Shown here: in pieces, positions 36,501-50,640 of the stretch | Layout: each line of letters opens with the position of its first letter | Position numbering within the stretch: the stretch's first letter is position 1 | From: Elmis aenea | Lineage: Eukaryota; Arthropoda; Insecta; Coleoptera; Elmidae | NCBI GenBank assembly: GCA_947652605.1 | Contig: OX393577.1 | Span: 71,284,835-71,348,834 of the forward strand | Direction: 5' to 3' | Length of the DNA: 64,000 bases | Position numbers and translations under genes: made by a program | Notes under the pieces: model-generated | The model's input: only the letters and a program-made list of their open reading frames with translations | What the model was told of the DNA's origin: nothing | Database searches by the model: none

Positions 36501-39500
36501 TTTCAAAAAAAATTCAAAATTTTTAATTTTTTGAATAATTTTGTAAATTAGACTTCTAAATAGTTGAGACAAACGGCATTATACTTGAAAAAATAAACTC
36601 TATAACATACTTATATTTGAAAAAAATGTAACGAGCCGTTTTCGAAAAATATTCAAAATTTTTAATTTTTTGAATATTTTTGTAAATTAAATTTCAAAAT
36701 AGTTGAGACAAACGGCATTATACTTAAAAAAATAAACTCTATAACATGCTTTAATTTGAACAAAATGTAACAAGCCGTTTTCAAAAAAAAATTTCAAAAT
36801 TTTTAATTTTTAGAATAATTTTGTAAATTAAATTTCAAAATAGTTGAGACAAACAGCATTATACTTAGAAAAATAAACCTAATAACATACAGAAATTTGA
36901 ACAAAATCGTATGAGCCGTTCTCGAGAAAAATTTTCAAAATTTTTAATTTTTTGAATAATTTTGTAAATTAAATTTTAAAATAGTTGAGACAAACAGCAT
37001 TATACTTAGAAAAATAAACTTAATAACATACTAAAATTTGAACAAAATCGTATGAGCCGTTCTCGAGAAAAATTTTCAAAATTTTTAGTTTTTTGAATAA
37101 TTTTGTAAATTAAATTTCAAAATAGTTGAGACAAACGGCATTATACTAAGAAAAATAAACTCAATAACATACTAAAATTTGAACAAAATCGTATCAGCCG
37201 TTTTCGAGAAAAATTTTCAAAATTTTAAATTTTTTGAATAATTTTGTAAATTAAATTTTAAAATAGTTGAGACAAACAGCATTACACTAAGAAAAATAAA
37301 CTTAATAACATACTAAAATTTGAACAAAATCGTATGAGCCGTTCTCGAGAAAAATTTTCAAAATTTTTAGTTTTTTGAATAATTTTGTAAATTAAATTTC
37401 AAAATAGTTGAGACAAACGGCATTATACTAAGAAAAATAAACTCAATAACATACTAAAATTTGAACAAAATCGTATAAGCCGTTCTCGAAAAAAATTTTC
37501 AAAATTTTTAATTTTTTGAATAACTTTGTAAATTACATTTCAAAATAGTTGAGACAAACGGCATTATACTAAGAAAAATAAACTCTATAACATACTAAAA
37601 TTTGAACAAAATCGTATGAGCCGTTTTCGAGAAAAATTTTCAAAATTTTAAATTTTTTGAATAACTTTGTAAATTAAATTTCAAAATAGTTGAGACAAAC
37701 GGCATTATACTAAGAAAAATAAACTCTATAACATACTAAAATTTGAACAAAATCGTATGAGCCGTTTTCGAGAAAAATTTTCAAAATTTTCAATTTATTG
37801 AATAATTTTGTAAATTAAATTTCAAAATAGTTGAGACAAACGGCATTATACTTAGAAAAATAAACTCTATAACATACTAAAATTTGAACAAAATGTAACA
37901 AGCCGTTTTCGAGAAAAATTTTCAAAATTTTAAATTTTTTGAATAATTTTGTAAATTAAATTTCAAAATAGTTGAGACAAACGGCATTATACTTAGAAAA
38001 ATAAACTCTATAACATGCTAAAATTTGAACAAAATGTAACAAGCCGTTTTCAAAAAAAATTCAAAATTTTTAATTTTTTGAATAATTTTGTAAATTAGAC
38101 TTCTAAATAGTTGAGACAAACGGCATTATACTTGAAAAAATAAACTCTATAACATACTTATATTTGAAAAAAATGTAACGAGCCGTTTTCGAAAAATATT
38201 CAAAATTTTTAATTTTTTGAATATTTTTGTAAATTAAATTTCAAAATAGTTGAGACAAACGGCATTATACTTAAAAAAATAAACTCTATAACATGCTATA
38301 ATTTGAACAAAATGTAACAAGCCGTTTTCAAAAAAAAATTTCAAAATTTTTAATTTTTAGAATAATTTTGTAAATTAAATTTCAAAATAGTTGAGACAAA
38401 CAGCATTATACTTAGAAAAATAAACCTAATAACATACAGAAATTTGAACAAAATCGTATGAGCCGTTCTCGAGAAAAATTTTCAAAATTTTTAATTTTTT
38501 GAATAATTTTGTAAATTAAATTTTAAAATAGTTGAGACAAACGGCATTATACTTAGAAAAATAAACTCTATAACATGCTAAAATTTGAACAAAATGTAAC
38601 AAGCCGTTTTCAAAAAAAATTCAAAATTTTTAATTTTTTGAATAATTTTGTAAATTAGACTTCTAAATAGTTGAGACAAACGGCATTATACTTGAAAAAA
38701 TAAACTCTATAACATACTTATATTTGAAAAAAATGTAACGAGCCGTTTTCGAAAAATATTCAAAATTTTTAATTTTTTGAATATTTTTGTAAATTAAATT
38801 TCAAAATAGTTGAGACAAACAGCATTATACTTAGAAAAATAAACTCTATAACTTACTAAAATTTGAACAAAATCGTATGAGCCGTTCTCGAGAAAAATTT
38901 TCAAAATTTTTAATTTTTTGAATAATTTTGTAAATTAAATTTCAAAATAGTTGAGACAAACGGCATTATACTAAGAAAAATAAACTTAATAACATACTAA
39001 AATTTGAACAAAATCGTATGAGCCGTTCTCGAAAAAAATTTTCAAAATTTTTAATTTTTTGAATAATTTTGTAAATTAAATTTCAAAATAGTTGAGACAA
39101 ACGGCATTATACTAAGAAAAATAAACTTAATAACATACTAAAATTTGAACAAAATCGTATGAGCCGTTCTCGAAAAAAATTTTCAAAATTTTTAATTTTT
39201 TGAATAATTTTGTAAATTAAATTTCAAAATAGTTGAGACAAACGGCATTATACTTAGAAAAATAAACTCTATAACATGCTAAAATTTGAACAAAATCGTA
39301 TGAGCCGTTTTCGAGAAAAATTTTCAAAATTTTCAATTTATTGAATAATTTTGTAAATTAAATTTCAAAATAGTTGAGACAAACGGCATTATACTTAGAA
39401 AAATAAACTCTATAACATACTAAAATTTGAACAAAATGTAACAAGCCGTTTTCGAGAAAAATTTTCAAAATTTTAAATTTTTTGAATAATTTTGTAAATT

Positions 39501-42500
39501 AAATTTCAAAATAGTTGAGACAAACGGCATTATACTTAGAAAAATAAACTCAATAACATGCTAAAATTTGAACAAAATGTAACAAGCCGTTTTCAAAAAA
39601 AATTCAAAATTTTTAATTTTTTGAATAATTTTGTAAATTAGACTTCTAAATAGTTGAGACAAACGGCATTATACTTGAAAAAATAAACTCTATAACATAC
39701 TTATATTTGAAAAAAATGTAACGAGCCGTTTTCGAAAAATATTCAAAATTTTTAATTTTTTGAATATTTTTGTAAATTAAATTTCAAAATAGTTGAGACA
39801 AACGGCATTATACTTAAAAAAATAAACTCTATAACATGCTTTAATTTGAACAAAATGTAACAAGCCGTTTTCAAAAAAAAATTTCAAAATTTTTAATTTT
39901 TAGAATAATTTTGTAAATTAAATTTCAAAATAGTTGAGACAAACAGCATTATACTTAGAAAAATAAACCTAATAACATACAGAAATTTGAACAAAATCGT
40001 ATGAGCCGTTCTCGAGAAAAATTTTCAAAATTTTTAATTTTTTGAATAATTTTGTAAATTAAATTTCAAAATAGTTGAGACAAACGGCATTATACTTAGA
40101 AAAATAAACTCTATAACATGCTAAAATTTGAACAAAATCGTATGAGCCGTTTTCGAGAAAAATTTTCAAAATTTTCAATTTATTGAATAATTTTGTAAAT
40201 TAAATTTCAAAATAGTTGAGACAAACGGCATTATACTTAGAAAAATAAACTCTATAACATACTAAAATTTGAACAAAATGTAACAAGCCGTTTTCGAGAA
40301 AAATTTTCAAAATTTTAAATTTTTTGAATAATTTTGTAAATTAAATTTCAAAATAGTTGAGACAAACGGCATTATACTTAGAAAAATAAACTCAATAACA
40401 TGCTAAAATTTGAACAAAATGTAACAAGCCGTTTTCAAAAAAAATTCAAAATTTTTAATTTTTTGAATAATTTTGTAAATTAGACTTCTAAATAGTTGAG
40501 ACAAACGGCATTATACTTGAAAAAATAAACTCTATAACATACTTATATTTGAAAAAAATGTAACGAGCCGTTTTCGAAAAATATTCAAAATTTTTAATTT
40601 TTTGAATATTTTTGTAAATTAAATTTCAAAATAGTTGAGACAAACGGCATTATACTTAAAAAAATAAACTCTATAACATGCTTTAATTTGAACAAAATGT
40701 AACAAGCCGTTTTCAAAAAAAAATTTCAAAATTTTTAATTTTTAGAATAATTTTGTAAATTAAATTTCAAAATAGTTGAGACAAACAGCATTATACTTAG
40801 AAAAATAAACCTAATAACATACAGAAATTTGAACAAAATCGTATGAGCCGTTCTCGAGAAAAATTTTCAAAATTTTTAATTTTTTGAATAATTTTGTAAA
40901 TTAAATTTTAAAATAGTTGAGACAAACAGCATTATACTTAGAAAAATAAACTTAATAACATACTAAAATTTGAACAAAATCGTATGAGCCGTTCTCGAGA
41001 AAAATTTTCAAAATTTTTAGTTTTTTGAATAATTTTGTAAATTAAATTTCAAAATAGTTGAGACAAACGGCATTATACTAAGAAAAATAAACTCAATAAC
41101 ATACTAAAATTTGAACAAAATCGTATCAGCCGTTTTCGAGAAAAATTTTCAAAATTTTAAATTTTTTGAATAATTTTGTAAATTAAATTTTAAAATAGTT
41201 GAGACAAACACTTAGAAAAATAAACTCAATAACATACTAAAATTTGAACAAAATCGTATAAGCCGTTCTCGAAAAAAATTTTCAAAATTTTTAATTTTTT
41301 GAATAACTTTGTAAATTACATTTCAAAATAGTTGAGACAAACGGCATTATACTAAGAAAAATAAACTCTATAACATACTAAAATTTGAACAAAATCGTAT
41401 GAGCCGTTCTCGAGAAAAATTTTCAAAATTTTTAATTTTTTGAATAATTTTGTAAATTAAATTTCAAAATAGTTGAGACAAACGGCATTATACTAAGAAA
41501 AATAAACTTAATAACATACTAAAATTTGAACAAAATCGTATGAGCCGTTCTCGAAAAAAATTTTCAAAATTTTTAATTTTTTGAATAATTTTGTAAATTA
41601 AATTTCAAAATAGTTGAGACAAACGGCATTATACTTAGAAAAATAAACTCTATAACATGCTAAAATTTGAACAAAATCGTATGAGCCGTTTTCGAGAAAA
41701 ATTTTCAAAATTTTCAATTTATTGAATAATTTTGTAAATTAAATTTCAAAATAGTTGAGACAAACGGCATTATACTTAGAAAAATAAACTCTATAACATA
41801 CTAAAATTTGAACAAAATGTAACAAGCCGTTTTCGAGAAAAATTTTCAAAATTTTAAATTTTTTGAATAATTTTGTAAATTAAATTTCAAAATAGTTGAG
41901 ACAAACGGCATTATACTTAGAAAAATAAACTCAATAACATGCTAAAATTTGAACAAAATGTAACAAGCCGTTTTCAAAAAAAATTCAAAATTTTTAATTT
42001 TTTGAATAATTTTGTAAATTAGACTTCTAAATAGTTGAGACAAACGGCATTATACTTGAAAAAATAAACTCTATAACATACTTATATTTGAAAAAAATGT
42101 AACGAGCCGTTTTCGAAAAATATTCAAAATTTTTAATTTTTTGAATATTTTTGTAAATTAAATTTCAAAATAGTTGAGACAAACGGCATTATACTTAAAA
42201 AAATAAACTCTATAACATGCTTTAATTTGAACAAAATGTAACAAGCCGTTTTCAAAAAAAAATTTCAAAATTTTTAATTTTTAGAATAATTTTGTAAATT
42301 AAATTTCAAAATAGTTGAGACAAACAGCATTATACTTAGAAAAATAAACCTAATAACATACAGAAATTTGAACAAAATCGTATGAGCCGTTCTCGAGAAA
42401 AATTTTCAAAATTTTCAATTTATTGAATAATTTTGTAAATTAAATTTCAAAATAGTTGAGACAAACGGCATTATACTTAGAAAAATAAACTCTATAACAT

Positions 42501-45500
42501 ACTAAAATTTGAACAAAATGTAACAAGCCGTTTTCGAGAAAAATTTTCAAAATTTTAAATTTTTTGAATAATTTTGTAAATTAAATTTCAAAATAGTTGA
42601 GACAAACGGCATTATACTTAGAAAAATAAACTCAATAACATGCTAAAATTTGAACAAAATGTAACAAGCCGTTTTCAAAAAAAATTCAAAATTTTTAATT
42701 TTTTGAATAATTTTGTAAATTAGACTTCTAAATAGTTGAGACAAACGGCATTATACTTGAAAAAATAAACTCTATAACATACTTATATTTGAAAAAAATG
42801 TAACGAGCCGTTTTCGAAAAATATTCAAAATTTTTAATTTTTTGAATATTTTTGTAAATTAAATTTCAAAATAGTTGAGACAAACGGCATTATACTTAAA
42901 AAAATAAACTCTATAACATGCTTTAATTTGAACAAAATGTAACAAGCCGTTTTCAAAAAAAAATTTCAAAATTTTTAATTTTTAGAATAATTTTGTAAAT
43001 TAAATTTCAAAATAGTTGAGACAAACAGCATTATACTTAGAAAAATAAACCTAATAACATACAGAAATTTGAACAAAATCGTATGAGCCGTTCTCGAGAA
43101 AAATTTTCAAAATTTTTAATTTTTTGAATAATTTTGTAAATTAAATTTTAAAATAGTTGAGACAAACAGCATTATACTTAGAAAAATAAACTTAATAACA
43201 TACTAAAATTTGAACAAAATCGTATGAGCCGTTCTCGAGAAAAATTTTCAAAATTTTTAGTTTTTTGAATAATTTTGTAAATTAAATTTCAAAATAGTTG
43301 AGACAAACGGCATTATACTAAGAAAAATAAACTCAATAACATACTAAAATTTGAACAAAATCGTATCAGCCGTTTTCGAGAAAAATTTTCAAAATTTTAA
43401 ATTTTTTGAATAATTTTGTAAATTAAATTTTAAAATAGTTGAGACAAACAGCATTACACTTAGAAAAATAAACTCAATAACATACTAAAATTTGAACAAA
43501 ATCGTATAAGCCGTTCTCGAAAAAAATTTTCAAAATTTTTAATTTTTTGAATAACTTTGTAAATTACATTTCAAAATAGTTGAGACAAACGGCATTATAC
43601 TAAGAAAAATAAACTCTATAACATACTAAAATTTGAACAAAATCGTATGAGCCGTTTTCGAGAAAAATTTTCAAAATTTTAAATTTTTTGAATAACTTTG
43701 TAAATTAAATTTCAAAATAGTTGAGACAAACGGCATTATACTAAGAAAAATAAACTCTATAACATACTAAAATTTGAACAAAATCGTATGAGCCGTTTTC
43801 GAGAAAAATTTTCAAAATTTTCAATTTATTGAATAATTTTGTAAATTAAATTTCAAAATAGTTGAGACAAACGGCATTATACTTAGAAAAATAAACTCTA
43901 TAACATACTAAAATTTGAACAAAATGTAACAAGCCGTTTTCGAGAAAAATTTTCAAAATTTTAAATTTTTTGAATAATTTTGTAAATTAAATTTCAAAAT
44001 AGTTGAGACAAACGGCATTATACTTAGAAAAATAAACTCTATAACATGCTAAAATTTGAACAAAATGTAACAAGCCGTTTTCAAAAAAAATTCAAAATTT
44101 TTAATTTTTTGAATAATTTTGTAAATTAGACTTCTAAATAGTTGAGACAAACGGCATTATACTTGAAAAAATAAACTCTATAACATACTTATATTTGAAA
44201 AAAATGTAACGAGCCGTTTTCGAAAAATATTCAAAATTTTTAATTTTTTGAATATTTTTGTAAATTAAATTTCAAAATAGTTGAGACAAACGGCATTATA
44301 CTTAAAAAAATAAACTCTATAACATGCTATAATTTGAACAAAATGTAACAAGCCGTTTTCAAAAAAAAATTTCAAAATTTTTAATTTTTAGAATAATTTT
44401 GTAAATTAAATTTCAAAATAGTTGAGACAAACAGCATTATACTTAGAAAAATAAACCTAATAACATACAGAAATTTGAACAAAATCGTATGAGCCGTTCT
44501 CGAGAAAAATTTTCAAAATTTTTAATTTTTTGAATAATTTTGTAAATTAAATTTTAAAATAGTTGAGACAAACGGCATTATACTTAGAAAAATAAACTCT
44601 ATAACATGCTAAAATTTGAACAAAATGTAACAAGCCGTTTTCAAAAAAAATTCAAAATTTTTAATTTTTTGAATAATTTTGTAAATTAGACTTCTAAATA
44701 GTTGAGACAAACGGCATTATACTTGAAAAAATAAACTCTATAACATACTTATATTTGAAAAAAATGTAACGAGCCGTTTTCGAAAAATATTCAAAATTTT
44801 TAATTTTTTGAATATTTTTGTAAATTAAATTTCAAAATAGTTGAGACAAACAGCATTATACTTAGAAAAATAAACTCTATAACTTACTAAAATTTGAACA
44901 AAATCGTATGAGCCGTTCTCGAGAAAAATTTTCAAAATTTTTAATTTTTTGAATAATTTTGTAAATTAAATTTCAAAATAGTTGAGACAAACGGCATTAT
45001 ACTAAGAAAAATAAACTTAATAACATACTAAAATTTGAACAAAATCGTATGAGCCGTTCTCGAAAAAAATTTTCAAAATTTTTAATTTTTTGAATAATTT
45101 TGTAAATTAAATTTCAAAATAGTTGAGACAAACGGCATTATACTAAGAAAAATAAACTTAATAACATACTAAAATTTGAACAAAATCGTATGAGCCGTTC
45201 TCGAAAAAAATTTTCAAAATTTTTAATTTTTTGAATAATTTTGTAAATTAAATTTCAAAATAGTTGAGACAAACGGCATTATACTAAGAAAAAAAAACTC
45301 AATAACATGCTAAAATTTGAACAAAATCGTATGAGCCGTTTTCGAGAAAAATTTTCAAAATTTTCAATTTATTGAATAATTTTGTAAATTAAATTTCAAA
45401 ATAGTTGAGACAAACGGCATTATACTTAGAAAAATAAACTCTATAACATACTAAAATTTGAACAAAATGTAACAAGCCGTTTTCGAGAAAAATTTTCAAA

Positions 45501-47820
45501 ATTTTAAATTTTTTGAATAATTTTGTAAATTAAATTTCAAAATAGTTGAGACAAACGGCATTATACTTAGAAAAATAAACTCAATAACATGCTAAAATTT
45601 GAACAAAATGTAACAAGCCGTTTTCAAAAAAAATTCAAAATTTTTAATTTTTTGAATAATTTTGTAAATTAGACTTCTAAATAGTTGAGACAAACGGCAT
45701 TATACTTGAAAAAATAAACTCTATAACATACTTATATTTGAAAAAAATGTAACGAGCCGTTTTCGAAAAATATTCAAAATTTTTAATTTTTTGAATATTT
45801 TTGTAAATTAAATTTCAAAATAGTTGAGACAAACGGCATTATACTTAAAAAAATAAACTCTATAACATGCTTTAATTTGAACAAAATGTAACAAGCCGTT
45901 TTCAAAAAAAAATTTCAAAATTTTTAATTTTTAGAATAATTTTGTAAATTAAATTTCAAAATAGTTGAGACAAACAGCATTATACTTAGAAAAATAAACC
46001 TAATAACATACAGAAATTTGAACAAAATCGTATGAGCCGTTCTCGAGAAAAATTTTCAAAATTTTTAATTTTTTGAATAATTTTGTAAATTAAATTTTAA
46101 AATAGTTGAGACAAACAGCATTATACTTAGAAAAATAAACTTAATAACATACTAAAATTTGAACAAAATCGTATGAGCCGTTCTCGAGAAAAATTTTCAA
46201 AATTTTTAGTTTTTTGAATAATTTTGTAAATTAAATTTCAAAATAGTTGAGACAAACGGCATTATACTAAGAAAAATAAACTCAATAACATACTAAAATT
46301 TGAACAAAATCGTATCAGCCGTTTTCGAGAAAAATTTTCAAAATTTTAAATTTTTTGAATAATTTTGTAAATTAAATTTTAAAATAGTTGAGACAAACAG
46401 CATTACACTTAGAAAAATAAACTCAATAACATACTAAAATTTGAACAAAATCGTATAAGCCGTTCTCGAAAAAAATTTTCAAAATTTTTAATTTTTTGAA
46501 TAACTTTGTAAATTAAATTTCAAAATAGTTGAGACAAACGGCATTATACTAAGAAAAATAAACTCTATAACATACTAAAATTTGAACAAAATCGTATGAG
46601 CCGTTTTCGAGAAAAATTTTCAAAATTTTAAATTTTTTGAATAACTTTGTAAATTAAATTTCAAAATAGTTGAGACAAACGGCATTATACTAAGAAAAAT
46701 AAACTCTATAACATACTAAAATTTGAACAAAATCGTATGAGCCGTTTTCGAGAAAAATTTTCAAAATTTTCAATTTATTGAATAATTTTGTAAATTAAAT
46801 TTCAAAATAGTTGAGACAAACGGCATTATACTTAGAAAAATAAACTCTATAACATACTAAAATTTGAACAAAATGTAACAAGCCGTTTTCGAGAAAAATT
46901 TTCAAAATTTTAAATTTTTTGAATAATTTTGTAAATTAAATTTCAAAATAGTTGAGACAAACGGCATTATACTTAGAAAAATAAACTCTATAACATGCTA
47001 AAATTTGAACAAAATGTAACAAGCCGTTTTCAAAAAAAATTCAAAATTTTTAATTTTTTGAATAATTTTGTAAATTAGACTTCTAAATAGTTGAGACAAA
47101 CGGCATTATACTTGAAAAAATAAACTCTATAACATACTTATATTTGAAAAAAATGTAACGAGCCGTTTTCGAAAAATATTCAAAATTTTTAATTTTTTGA
47201 ATATTTTTGTAAATTAAATTTCAAAATAGTTGAGACAAACGGCATTATACTTAAAAAAATAAACTCTATAACATGCTATAATTTGAACAACATGTAACAA
47301 GCCGTTTTCAAAAAAAAATTTCAAAATTTTTAATTTTTAGAATAATTTTGTAAATTAAATTTCAAAATAGTTGAGACAAACAGCATTATACTTAGAAAAA
47401 TAAACCTAATAACATACAGAAATTTGAACAAAATCGTATGAGCCGTTCTCGAGAAAAATTTTCAAAATTTTTAATTTTTTGAATAATTTTGTAAATTAAA
47501 TTTTAAAATAGTTGAGACAAACGGCATTATACTTAGAAAAATAAACTCTATAACATGCTAAAATTTGAACAAAATGTAACAAGCCGTTTTCAAAAAAAAT
47601 TCAAAATTTTTAATTTTTTGAATAATTTTGTAAATTAGACTTCTAAATAGTTGAGACAAACGGCATTATACTTGAAAAAATAAACTCTATAACATACTTA
47701 TATTTGAAAAAAATGTAACGAGCCGTTTTCGAAAAATATTCAAAATTTTTAATTTTTTGAATATTTTTGTAAATTAAATTTCAAAATAGTTGAGACAAAC
47801 AGCATTATACTTAGAAAAAT
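27590..47820 (+). repeat. 2808-bp higher-order repeat (20 monomers), about 7 variant copies
   Basis: The CTTATATTTG marker lies at 28891, 31699 and 34507, exactly 2808 bp apart, with internal marker steps of 560, 842 and 1406 bp repeated each time. Beyond 35.9 kb the same sub-blocks recur with whole-monomer gains and losses (steps of 701, 983, 1539 and 1547 bp). ATAACTTACTAAAATTTG at 29583 and 32391 is another 2808-bp marker. Copies look nearly identical, so homogenisation is recent or the assembly has collapsed or duplicated units. Confidence 0.88.
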
Positions 47821-50640
47821 AAACTCAATAACATACTAAAATTTGAACAAAATCGTATGAGCCGTTTTCGAGAAAAATTTTCAAAATTTTAAATTTTTTG
47901 AATGATTTTGTAAATTAAATTTCAAAATAGTTGAGACAAACGGCATTATACTAAGAAAAATAAACTCAATAACATACTAAAATTTGAACAAAATCGTATG
48001 AGCCGTTTTCGAGAAAAATTTTCAACATTTTAAATTTTTTGAATGATTTTGTAAATTAAATTTCAAAATAGTTGAGACAAACAGCATTATACTTGAAAAA
48101 ATAAACTCTATAACATGCTTAAATTTTAAAAAAATGTAACGAGCCGTTTTCGAAAAAAAATTTCAAAATTTTCAAAATCTTTAATTTTTTGAATAATTTT
48201 GTAAATTAAATTTTAAATTAGTTGAGACAAACAGCATTATATTTAGAAAAATAAATTCAATAACATGCTAAAATTTGAACAAAATGTAACAAGCCGTTTT
48301 CGAGAAAAATTTTCAAAATTTTTAATTTTTTGAATAATTTTGTAAATTAAATTTCAAAATAGTTGAGACAAACGGCATTATACTTAAAAAAATAAACTCT
48401 ATAACATGCTATAATTTGAACAAAATGTAACAAGCCGTTTTCAAAAAAAAATTTCAAAATTTTTAATTTTTAGAATAATTTTGTAAATTAAATTTCAAAA
48501 TAGTTGAGACAAACAGCATTATACTTAGAAAAATAAACCTAATAACATACAAAAATTTGAACAAAATCGTATGAGCCGTTCTCGAGAAAAATTTTCAAAA
48601 TTTTTAATTTTTTGAATAATTTTGTAAATTAAATTTTAAAATAGTTGAGACAAACAGCATTATACTTAGAAAAATAAACTTAATAACATACTAAAATTTG
48701 AACAAAATCGTATGAGCCGTTCTCAAGAAAAATTTTCAAAATTTTTAGTTTTTTGAATAATTTTGTAAATTAAATTTCAAAATAGTTGAGACAAACGGCA
48801 TTATACTAAGAAAAATAAACTCAATAACATGCTAAAATTTGAACAAAATCGTATAAGCCGTTTTCGAGAAAAATTTTCAAAATTTTAAATTTTTTGAATA
48901 ATTTTGTAAATTAAATTTTAAAATAGTTGAGACAAACAGCATTACACTTAGAAAAATTAACTCAATAACATACTAAAATTTGAACAAAATCGTATAAGCC
49001 GTTCTCGAAAAAAATTGTCAAAATTTTTAATTTTTTGAATAATTTTGTAAATTAAATTTCAAAATAGTTGAGACAAACGGCATTATACTTAGAAAAATAA
49101 ACTCTATAACATGCTAAAATTTGAACAAAATCGTATGAGCCGTTTTCGAGAAAAATTTTCAAAATTTTCAATTTATTGAATAATTTTGTAAATTAAATTT
49201 CAAAATAGTTGAGACAAACGGCATTATACTTAGAAAAATAAACTCTATAACATGCTTAAATTTTAAAAAAATGTAACGAGCCGTTTTCGAAAAAAAATTT
49301 CAAAATTTTCAAAATCTTTAATTTTTTGAATAATTTTGTAAATTAAATTTTAAATTAGTTGAGACAAACAGCATTATATTTAGAAAAATAAATTCAATAA
49401 CATGCTAGAATTTGAACAAAATGTAACGAGCCGTTTTCGAAAAAAAATTTCAAAATTTTCAAAATCTTTAATTTTTTGAATAATTTTGTAAATTAAATTT
49501 TAAATTAGTTGAGACAAACAGCATTATATTTAGAAAAATAAATTCAATAACATGCTAAAATTTGAACAAAATGTAACAAGCCGTTTTCGAGAAAAATTTT
49601 CAAAATTTTTAATTTTTTGAATAATTTTGTAAATTAAATTTCAAAATAGTTGAGACAAACGGCATTATACTTAAAAAAATAAACTCTATAACATGCTATA
49701 ATTTGAACAAAATGTAACAAGCCGTTTTCAAAAAAAAATTTCAAAATCTTTAATTTTTAGAATAATTTTGTAAATTAAATTTCAAAATAGTTGAGACAAA
49801 CAGCATTATACTTAGAAAAATAAACCTAATAACATACAAAAATTTGAACAAAATCGTATGAGCCGTTCTCGAGAAAAATTTTCAAAATTTTTAATTTTTT
49901 GAATAATTTTGTAAATTAAATTTTAAAATAGTTGAGACAAACAGCATTATACTTAGAAAAATAAACTTAATAACATACTAAAATTTGAACAAAATCGTAT
50001 GAGCCGTTCTCGAGAAAAATTTTCAAAATTTTTAGTTTTTTGAATAATTTTGTAAATTAAATTTCAAAATAGTTGAGACAAACGGCATTATACTAAGAAA
50101 AAAAAACTCAATAACATGCTAAAATTTGAACAAAATCGTATCAGCCGTTTTCGAGAAAAATTTTCAAAATTTTAAATTTTTTGAATAATTTTGTAAATTA
50201 AATTTTAAAATAGTTGAGACAAACAGCATTACACTTAGAAAAATTAACTCAATAACATACTAAAATTTGAACAAAATCGTATAAGCCGTTCTCGAAAAAA
50301 ATTTTCAAAATTTTTAATTTTTTGAATAATTTTGTAAATTAAATTTCAAAATAGTTGAGACAAACGGCATTATACTTAGAAAAATAAACTCTATAACATG
50401 CTAAAATTTGAACAAAATCGTATGAGCCGTTTTCGAGAAAAATTTTCAAAATTTTCAATTTATTGAATAATTTTGTAAATTAAATTTCAAAATAGTTGAG
50501 ACAAACGGCATTATACTTAGAAAAATAAACTCTATAACATACTAAAATTTGAACAAAATGTAACAAGCCGTTTTCGAGAAAAATTTTCAAAATTTTAAAT
50601 TTTTTGAATAATTTTGTAAATTAAATTTCAAAATAGTTGA
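47820..50640 (+). repeat. Transitional satellite block
   Basis: This block resembles 19.1-20.2 kb and contains the GCTTAAATTTTAAAAAAA monomer twice (about 48111 and 49255). The segment from about 48.1 to 49.2 kb is itself largely repeated at 49.2-50.5 kb. It separates the homogeneous core from the diverged right edge. Confidence 0.7.
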
